Source: Acidimicrobiaceae bacterium
Lineage (GTDB): Bacteria; Actinomycetota; Acidimicrobiia; Acidimicrobiales; Microtrichaceae
Direction of reading: 5' to 3'
NCBI GenBank assembly: GCA_003514205.1
Contig: DORQ01000276.1
Coordinates: 1-13,302, forward strand
Length of the DNA stretch: 13,302 nt
Shown here: positions 7,731-13,302 of the stretch, piece after piece
Numbering within the stretch: position 1 is the first letter of the stretch
Layout: the number at the start of each line of letters is the position of its first letter
Translations under genes and position numbers: made by a program
Notes under the pieces: generated by a model
Databases searched by the model: none
What the model was told of the DNA's origin: nothing
The model's input: the letters and a program-made list of their open reading frames with translations, nothing else

Positions 7731-10700
7731 GATTCCTCCGCCGCGAGCGCGACCCGGCGCCACCCTCCTCGAACAGCCTCCACCACAGACTCTGCGGCGA
7801 GGAGAGCGTATGCCAACAGGAAGAGGTGATGAGCTGGCTCGAAGTGCTGTGGCCAATCGAAATCCACCCGGTACTCAGCCCTCCACTGCTTCGCAATAAC
7901 ATAGGCACTGGCCACTGCAATGACTGCAAGGAACACCGCTCGCAGGATTGGCCACCCCCAGCGGGTGCGCAGCGCTGCAAAGGTCAGCGCCCCGACTGGT
8001 GCTGCAGCCCACCACCCCGCCGCGATACCCCCACCAAGTGCAGCCGCAGTTGCTGTCAGCAGCGCGAGCCTGAGTTCGGCAGGAGCTCCGAAAGAATCCC
8101 GCAATCCAATACCGAAGGGCACAACCTCACGGGTAATGCCTCGACGTAGTGCCTCCGCTGGCCGGCGCATCAGCCAGAGGCAACACAGCACTCCAAGAAG
8201 GCTCGCAATGAGCGCCACCCAGACCGGCCGTTGCGGGGTCCACTCCAACGTGAGCTTCGGCCGTGGACCAACCCGTTCAGGGTCGATGAACCATCCGTTT
8301 GCGTAGCCATTCACCAGGCTCGATGGCCCAAGATCAACACCATCTGCATGGAGGCTCCAACCGGCGTTATGCGACTGTCCGAGAAGCAGCCAGTACGGCT
8401 GCTCGGCATCTGAAGTCGTCGACATTTCATAGGAGACCCGACCCAGACGCGACACCTGTAGCTCAGGAGATTCTGTCGGCGCCTGTGTGGCTGGATCGTG
8501 CGTGGCCGGATCTCGGGTAGTTGGAGCTGCGGCGCTTTCGAAGACGAGCTGGCTCGCAAGGAGCCCAGCCGTCAGTGGACTGCCGATCTTGACGTCACCG
8601 GCTGGCAGTGTCATCGGCTCCGCAGAGCAGGTCTCGAACTCAATTCTTCCGCCGCGTTCCACTGTGTCGGTGGATGCTGGAAGGGAGGGCCGGATTGGCA
8701 CCTGCTTGGCACCGATCTCGACGATCGCCTGGCATGCATCGGCGCTGGGAGGCACCACCGTTCGTTCAAGGGCCAACGTTGGGGACGCGATTTCCGTGAT
8801 TCCGAGGGGCAGTGTGACTGGCCGACCGGTGAGCCAGTCTGGCGCTTCAACGGCGTGGAACTCGTCGATGACGAGACGAACTGTCGTTCCGGTCAGCGTC
8901 TGTGGTGCGATGACGATGGCGGTCGTTCCGCCGCGTTCGGCAGCAACGAGGGATTGTGAATCTCGCTCCTGCCGCTCGGTGTTTGAGCGCCGAAGCGCCT
9001 CGGAGATATCGAGTTGGATGGGTGCTTGAGCGACACCGTCCACCTCAAAATGAATCTTGGTCGGAAGTGAGTGCTGTCCATCAGTCATCACGGTGAACCC
9101 CGACACCACCAAGGTTCTCGATGCGGGTGCCGAAATCTCGATCCATTCCGGTCGCTCCGGACTCGAACCGGGCCACAACGAGGATTGCCAGCCAACCTCC
9201 TCGGAACCGTCGGCCACTTTGGATGCGCGCCAGTAGGCATCGTCGCGAAGACCACTCGAGGCCGAGAATGAGCTTCCACCGATCCCAAGTAGCCCGTCGA
9301 TGAGGGGGTCTGGGGCCTCAGGGTCCAAGGTGAGGGACCCTCGAAGCGTTGCTTTCAGGGCAGTTGGAAGCTGCAGCGTCCGGAGGATCTGGCGCTCAGG
9401 ATCTACAGCTCCAGTTTCATGAGGGGCTGTGAGACGGCTGAGCACCACAGCGAATCGTTGGTCAGCGAGTTTGGACCCAACTGCGACGGTGAGGTCCACC
9501 GGAGTTCGGATCACTTCAACGGTTGGAGCAACTCCATCGAGGGCAAGAGTGGAGAATCCAACGCCACTTTGGCCTTGATAGGAAGCAAGCCCATCTCCGG
9601 TGCTGGCAAGGATCGTGATCCGAAGCGTGCGGAATGATCCAGCGCTGAGAGGAATCCGCTGGCCTGATCCCGCCTGATCGCCGCCCCCCTCGCCGCGCGA
9701 CTCCTCGTTGAGGGAAACGACCTGCGGTTCGCCCCCATCGAAGCTCAACGCGACCTTGGTGATGTGACGATTCCCTCCTTCGGCCTGCCTGATCGACATC
9801 CACCGAGGCGAGATGGGCCGATCGGTTGCCCGAAGCTCGATCCATTGACCACGAACGTCGCCAAAGGCACCGACACGCCAGGCGGTATCGGGCTGATCAT
9901 CCACTGCTAGCACAGCTCGATCGCCCGGGGTGAACGACAACACGTTCCCGTAGGCCGATGCCGTTGCGGCCACGCCGTCACGGTGTTCAGCCACCGACTG
10001 CGTGTCTGGTTCGGGAGACTCTGTGGCCGGACCAAAAAGGTTGAGCCGGTTGTCGCTCAGATCCTTTGGAGCCACCTCGTTCAGTTGTTCGGTTGCACCC
10101 TCATTGTTCTTGGTCGTTCCCCAACGCCTGCCCGCCTTGCGATTCGTGTCGGTCACCACGAAGAGCCCGTCCTGGTCGAGGTTGGCCTGCAACTCCGCAG
10201 CAGTCATCGACCCTGAGTATCTGACCAATCGGTCTGGATCGAGGAGCCCGGCTTCAGCGAGTCGCACGAGTCCCGCCCCGTCGCCGGACACGATGATGGA
10301 CCCCTTGGCTGGTGCGGTGCTGATCATTGGACGGGGAGAAGAAACGGGATAGATCACCACGGAATGAGGATCAGGATCCTGCGCTGGGATGGCCAGCTCC
10401 ACCTCGTCGATGAGCGGTGTCTGCGCTGGTGGAATGTTTGGAGCATCGGAACCAAACTGCGCTGGGGTCACGCCATCGAAGGCTGCTTGCAGCCAGGCAA
10501 ACGCTCGTCGCGGGCGAGGTGCACGATTCCGTTCGTACGCAATATCGGAGCGAAGTACAACGCTGCCAACACTCATCATCTGCATCAACGGTTCCCAAGC
10601 CGATGGCACAAACGCAGCATTCTGCAGCGGTGTGTCGATGGCATTCATTAGATCTGCCGACGCGGGGGAGCCATAGGGAACCAGTTCGCGAGCCGCAAAG

Positions 10701-12148
10701 TCCCGATCGGTGAGCCCCGGAGTGATTGGATCCACGGTTGAACCCCACCGATAGTCGGCGAAGTCAATGCCTGGAACCTCCAACGCGCGGGTCTCGCGAT
10801 CTCCAGCGCTCAGCGCATCCCCAGCATCATGCCAATACTGCGGAACGTCCTCTGGTCGTTCCAAAAATGGGTCAATGAGGTTCCCAGTGAACATGGGCGA
10901 CAGGTTCGCCATGGCACACAGGATTGCCCCCGCAGCGAATACCCGGCGAAAGTGTGGGCGCCACTGAGCGAGCACAGCGATGCCCGCCCCCGCCATCAAT
11001 GCGCAACTCAGCGCCAGGAGGGGAATGGCCCGAGGCGTCGAACGCATCGCCAAACCTGACTTCGTCTCCGTGAACGCACGAAAGAGCAGACCATAGGGAG
11101 TGGGGGAGTCGAGCGGATGCGCTCCGACAGAAACCACGAGGCCAACTACGCCAAGAGCGACGACAAACACCCGATAGCGAAACCGCGTCAAGAGCCCTGC
11201 GAGCAGACACCCTGCTGGCAGCACAAAGCTCAACACCAGAGCTGGCATCGACTGCGTGTAGGTGGTCGCCGCCTTGAACCAAGGGCCAAGCGGATCAACC
11301 CCATAGAAGAACCAGTATCCAAACCCCCGATGAACCTCTGCCGCCGTTGCTGCATCACTCACCGTCTTGTATGTCTCGGTAAACGCCAAAACGTTGATCC
11401 CATACGATCCCTGAATCGCGAGGCCCGCAATCCACCACAACGAGGTGACAACGGTGAGGAGACCAATCCGCAACAGTGGGGCAAGGCTCTGGCGAAGCCG
11501 AAGTTCACGCTCCACAAACACTGCGTGCAGCACCCACAACCCCGGACCGAGCATCACCAACAACAGCGAGGTCGCGTTAATGCCTCCGGAGCACAACGCG
11601 GCGAAGGCAAAGCAGGCCGGGTACTTCCATCCCCGAGTTCGCAAGGACTGTGCGGTGAACGCCACCAGCCAAGGAAGTGCCGTGAACGGAAGCAGGATCA
11701 CCGAGTGCTTGTAGATGTAATGCAGCACATAGGGGCTCAGTGCGTAGATGACCGCAGCCACCGTTGCCCCGGCGCCCTCCCAGCGAAGTGTCTTCAGGAG
11801 GTATTGAACGCCGAGGCCGGCGAGGAAAATCACCGAGCCCATCCAGATTCGTTGCGCAACCCAATCGGGGAACCCAACTGCATCCATGAGCCAGTAGTAG
11901 GGCCCCATCGGAAAGAGGTAGCCAATGTTCTGGTGGGTAACGGTGCCGAGACCCACTCCTGGATCCCACACGGTCGCAGCGTTGCGGAGCAGTTTGGCGG
12001 GGTCGAGATAGAGATAGACCTTGGTGTCAGCGCCAAGCTTTCCCCGATGCGTGAGCAACAGCGGCACGTATGAAATCACTGCGAGGAGCAGGGTTCCTGG
12101 GCGCAGACGTGTTTTCAGGCCGGTAAAGCGCTGGAGGGAAACTGCCAC
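7727..12148 (-). CDS. AftD-like GT-C arabinofuranosyltransferase-family protein with discoidin-like domains
   Basis: The product is 1473 residues from the GTG at 12148. An upstream ATG (12172) and TTG (12199) are also in frame. The N-terminal third is a multi-span GT-C module whose first outer loop has GADTK (39-43, candidate catalytic Asp41), followed by GYLFPMGPYYW (76-86). The soluble part contains LFVVTDTNR (662-670) and two F5/8-type-C-like carbohydrate-binding modules. These lie at about 733-873 (with AVDDQPDTAWRV) and 968-1095 (with the WRASKVADG and GWQSSLW segments). NAGWSLHADG and NGYANGWFID (about 1261-1289) precede four or five C-terminal spans. This order and length match mycobacterial AftD, an alpha-1,3-arabinofuranosyltransferase of arabinogalactan and lipoarabinomannan. 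The specificity here may differ. It would use decaprenyl-phosphate-linked sugar outside the membrane. It heads the minus-strand run, and its stop overlaps the repeat array. Confidence 0.88.
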   Translation of the reverse strand: MAVSLQRFTGLKTRLRPGTLLLAVISYVPLLLTHRGKLGADTKVYLYLDPAKLLRNAATVWDPGVGLGTVTHQNIGYLFPMGPYYWLMDAVGFPDWVAQRIWMGSVIFLAGLGVQYLLKTLRWEGAGATVAAVIYALSPYVLHYIYKHSVILLPFTALPWLVAFTAQSLRTRGWKYPACFAFAALCSGGINATSLLLVMLGPGLWVLHAVFVERELRLRQSLAPLLRIGLLTVVTSLWWIAGLAIQGSYGINVLAFTETYKTVSDAATAAEVHRGFGYWFFYGVDPLGPWFKAATTYTQSMPALVLSFVLPAGCLLAGLLTRFRYRVFVVALGVVGLVVSVGAHPLDSPTPYGLLFRAFTETKSGLAMRSTPRAIPLLALSCALMAGAGIAVLAQWRPHFRRVFAAGAILCAMANLSPMFTGNLIDPFLERPEDVPQYWHDAGDALSAGDRETRALEVPGIDFADYRWGSTVDPITPGLTDRDFAARELVPYGSPASADLMNAIDTPLQNAAFVPSAWEPLMQMMSVGSVVLRSDIAYERNRAPRPRRAFAWLQAAFDGVTPAQFGSDAPNIPPAQTPLIDEVELAIPAQDPDPHSVVIYPVSSPRPMISTAPAKGSIIVSGDGAGLVRLAEAGLLDPDRLVRYSGSMTAAELQANLDQDGLFVVTDTNRKAGRRWGTTKNNEGATEQLNEVAPKDLSDNRLNLFGPATESPEPDTQSVAEHRDGVAATASAYGNVLSFTPGDRAVLAVDDQPDTAWRVGAFGDVRGQWIELRATDRPISPRWMSIRQAEGGNRHITKVALSFDGGEPQVVSLNEESRGEGGGDQAGSGQRIPLSAGSFRTLRITILASTGDGLASYQGQSGVGFSTLALDGVAPTVEVIRTPVDLTVAVGSKLADQRFAVVLSRLTAPHETGAVDPERQILRTLQLPTALKATLRGSLTLDPEAPDPLIDGLLGIGGSSFSASSGLRDDAYWRASKVADGSEEVGWQSSLWPGSSPERPEWIEISAPASRTLVVSGFTVMTDGQHSLPTKIHFEVDGVAQAPIQLDISEALRRSNTERQERDSQSLVAAERGGTTAIVIAPQTLTGTTVRLVIDEFHAVEAPDWLTGRPVTLPLGITEIASPTLALERTVVPPSADACQAIVEIGAKQVPIRPSLPASTDTVERGGRIEFETCSAEPMTLPAGDVKIGSPLTAGLLASQLVFESAAAPTTRDPATHDPATQAPTESPELQVSRLGRVSYEMSTTSDAEQPYWLLLGQSHNAGWSLHADGVDLGPSSLVNGYANGWFIDPERVGPRPKLTLEWTPQRPVWVALIASLLGVLCCLWLMRRPAEALRRGITREVVPFGIGLRDSFGAPAELRLALLTATAAALGGGIAAGWWAAAPVGALTFAALRTRWGWPILRAVFLAVIAVASAYVIAKQWRAEYRVDFDWPQHFEPAHHLFLLAYALLAAESVVEAVRGGWRRVALAAEES
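7734..7739 (-). promoter_or_regulatory. Shine-Dalgarno sequence before the first repeat ATG
   Basis: The minus strand has GGAGGA ending three bases before the ATG at 7730, inside the last codons of the AftD-like gene. It is the best anti-SD match in this junction. The ATGs at 7713 and 7696 have only GGGGA, so ribosome loading may be strongest at the mini-ORF rather than at the true gene start. Confidence 0.55.
8483..8512 (-). repeat. In-frame 2 x 15-bp near-repeat coding DPATH-DPATQ
   Basis: Two adjacent 15-base segments (8498-8512 and 8483-8497) match at 12 of 15 positions. They encode residues about 1213-1222 of the AftD-like protein, in a Pro/Thr/Ala-rich linker before the conserved C-terminal module. 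The mismatches fall at third positions plus one His/Gln change, so this looks like an older in-frame duplication in a flexible linker. Confidence 0.6.
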
Positions 12149-12156
12149 AGGATGAC

Positions 12157-12162
12157 AACGTA
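12157..12162 (-). promoter_or_regulatory. Putative -10 element for a leaderless AftD-like gene
   Basis: The minus strand reads TACGTT, a TANNNT match, followed by exactly 8 bases and then the GTG at 12148. That is the geometry of actinobacterial leaderless transcripts, in which transcription begins at the start codon. No Shine-Dalgarno sequence precedes any candidate start of this gene, which agrees with leaderless initiation. No good -35 is visible. Confidence 0.4.
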
Positions 12163-12178
12163 GCCGCGGCATGGCCGG

Positions 12179-12184
12179 TAGGTT
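12179..12184 (+). promoter_or_regulatory. Putative -10 element for the divergent leaderless acyltransferase gene
   Basis: TAGGTT on the plus strand matches TANNNT and is followed by 8 bases and the GTG at 12193. It is the divergent counterpart of the element at 12157-12162, with 16 bases between the two hexamers. There is no convincing Shine-Dalgarno sequence before the GTG and no clear -35. Confidence 0.4.
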
Positions 12185-12192
12185 CTGTTGGC

Positions 12193-13302
12193 GTGTCAAG
12201 CAGTACGTCAGAAAGCACCGACCTGAGCACGGGAAACCCCGGCGCCGCCGGTACGTTCGGCGAGCGGCTTCAGTCGATGTGGTTTGTGGAATCCGCTGAA
12301 CGGCCCCAGGGAGTCACGACACGTTTCCCCTATGTTCCAGCGCTCGACGGGATTCGCGGGCTGCTGGTGTTTCCGGTCCTGCTGTTCCATTTCACATTGA
12401 TCGGCTGCACTCAAGGGGGAGGTTGTTCAGCGACGATCCTCGCCCCTGGATCATTCTTTGCGCCGTCAATGTTCTTCACGTTGTCCGGGTTCCTCATTAC
12501 CTCGCTGCTGCTGATCGAACGGGGCGGCAAGGGTCGTGTGGACTGGCTCGCCTTTTGGTCCCGACGCTTTCGACGACTGCTTCCCGCCTCGGTAGTGGTG
12601 GTGCTTGTGTGCGCGGCACTTCCTCATATGTGGCCAGCCGCCTGGGGTCGACTCTTCCCATCAGACGCCCTTGCAGCGCTCTTCAGTTTCAGGAACTGGC
12701 AGGCAATCTCGCTCGAAACGACCCAAGGACTTCGAACCGTCGGGCCGCTGTCGCCGTATTGGTCACTAGCAATCGAGGAGCAGTTCTACCTGGGGCTATC
12801 CATTGTGGTTGGTGTTGCAATGCTGGCGCGCTCCTGGCGAACCACGCTCACCGTTGCCCTCGCTGCGACTGGGGCAGCGTCGATTTTCGCCATGCTGGTC
12901 GTCCACGGCACTCCGAACCGCGAACTGTTCGGTACCGATATTCGCGCAGCGGAGGTGGTTGCTGGGTGCCTTCTGGCCGTAGCTGTTCAAAAATGGGGTT
13001 GGCCACAGTCACGATGGTTCGTCCCACTCGGCTGGATCGGGTTGGCAGGAACCGTGATTCTGTGGGGATGGGTGAGCGAACATGACCCGTGGGTCCTCAA
13101 TGGCGGACTCATTCTGATCGCTGTGTTGAATCTCATGATCATTGTTGGCGCATCAGTGTGGGGAGGTTCAATTGGCAGGTTCTTCTGCAGTCGACCGCTG
13201 GTGGAGATTGGAAAGCTGAGCTACCCCCTGTACCTCGTCCATTGGCCGGTGGCCTTGGCGACGATGCCAGTGCATACGGGACTCGATGGCTGGCCACTCA
13301 CA
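12193..13302 (+). CDS. Acyltransferase-3 family membrane protein (partial, C-terminus off the right edge)
   Basis: I read 370 codons on the plus strand from a GTG at 12193 to the window edge without a stop. ATG 12277 is the alternative start. The first 43 residues are Ser/Thr/Gly/Ala-rich and look disordered. The membrane domain then begins with YVPALDGIRG and the R-x10-H pair Arg55/His66. It continues with MFFTLSGFLITSLLL, FWSRRFRRLLPAS, YWSLAIEEQFYL and, near the edge, SYPLYLVHWPVA. These are the same landmarks as in the acyltransferase at 3653-5791, so the two are paralogous, though clearly diverged. Whether this one also ends in an SGNH domain lies outside the window. It is transcribed divergently from the AftD-like gene and probably adds an acyl group to an exported envelope glycan. 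Confidence 0.9.
   Translation, partial: MSSSTSESTDLSTGNPGAAGTFGERLQSMWFVESAERPQGVTTRFPYVPALDGIRGLLVFPVLLFHFTLIGCTQGGGCSATILAPGSFFAPSMFFTLSGFLITSLLLIERGGKGRVDWLAFWSRRFRRLLPASVVVVLVCAALPHMWPAAWGRLFPSDALAALFSFRNWQAISLETTQGLRTVGPLSPYWSLAIEEQFYLGLSIVVGVAMLARSWRTTLTVALAATGAASIFAMLVVHGTPNRELFGTDIRAAEVVAGCLLAVAVQKWGWPQSRWFVPLGWIGLAGTVILWGWVSEHDPWVLNGGLILIAVLNLMIIVGASVWGGSIGRFFCSRPLVEIGKLSYPLYLVHWPVALATMPVHTGLDGWPLT

Larger units (their letters stand above)
7682..7732. repeat. Perfect 3 x 17-bp tandem repeat spanning a stop/start junction
   Basis: Three identical 17-bp units lie head to tail at 7682-7698, 7699-7715 and 7716-7732, and four more bases begin a fourth. On the minus strand each unit reads TCATGACGGCCGGGGAA. 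Each therefore carries an ATGA overlap and supplies a GGGGAATC run just before the next unit's ATG. Because 17 is not a multiple of three, each ATG reads into a stop at the next unit. The array lies exactly where the AftD-like gene ends and the GT-C-like gene begins. Confidence 0.97.

Noticed and set aside
7682..7732. CRISPR-like array
   Set aside because: The units are 17 bp and directly abutting with no spacers, so this is a simple tandem repeat.
11117..12073. A 318-codon plus-strand open frame opposite the AftD-like gene
   Set aside because: Its translation is rich in Arg, His, Gln and Pro with no domain or membrane pattern. The minus-strand frame at the same place encodes clear GT-C membrane segments and motifs.
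12194..12199. A perfect TTGACA on the minus strand as a -35 box
   Set aside because: The hexamer 17 bases downstream is GGCCAT, not a -10, and the good TACGTT element is 31 bases away. The match is probably chance; its TTG also appears as a possible but weak start codon.
12197..12199. TTG at 12199 as the start of the AftD-like gene
   Set aside because: It lacks a Shine-Dalgarno sequence or a placed -10 and would overlap the divergent gene head to head. The GTG at 12148 has a better upstream context.

Overview
The window is moderately high-GC DNA that reads like an actinobacterium. The main clue is a giant multi-spanning protein of the AftD arabinofuranosyltransferase type with discoidin-like modules. 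Other clues are a GT-C-like membrane protein of a kind known from actinobacteria, frequent GTG starts and ATGA gene overlaps. A non-mycolate lineage such as Acidimicrobiia (Ilumatobacter-like) would fit, but that placement is an inference from gene content and style. No rRNA, tRNA, insertion sequence, CRISPR array or prophage gene was seen.

Layout. Seven genes run on the minus strand from about 12150 down past position 1. In order of transcription they are: an AftD-like GT-C protein (7727-12148), a second GT-C-like membrane protein (5801-7696), an acyltransferase-3/SGNH fusion (3653-5791), a SAM-dependent methyltransferase (2765-3556), a GT4 glycosyltransferase (1530-2714), an alpha/beta hydrolase (829-1533) and a membrane GGDEF-EAL protein cut by the left edge (1-780). 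A second acyltransferase-3 gene (12193 to the right edge) runs divergently on the plus strand. The genes are tightly packed. The largest gap inside the minus-strand run is about 96 bases, two junctions are ATGA overlaps, and no stretch over 300 bases lacks a gene.

How the genes may work together (inference). The set looks like a cell-envelope polysaccharide or glycolipid locus. The GT4 enzyme would act in the cytoplasm on a nucleotide-sugar donor. The two GT-C-like proteins would act on the outer face of the membrane with polyprenyl-phosphate sugars. One or both acyltransferases would decorate the exported glycan, and the methyltransferase could modify a sugar or lipid. The GGDEF-EAL protein at the tail could link the locus to cyclic-di-GMP, although its GGDEF motif is degenerate.

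Two sequence features stand out. First, between the AftD-like gene and the next GT-C gene lies a perfect 3 x 17-bp tandem repeat. Each unit carries a Shine-Dalgarno-like run and an ATG, giving a chain of three ATGA stop/start overlaps through two six-residue mini-ORFs. Second, at the divergent junction near 12170 each gene has a TANNNT hexamer exactly 8 bases before a GTG. This suggests back-to-back leaderless promoters.
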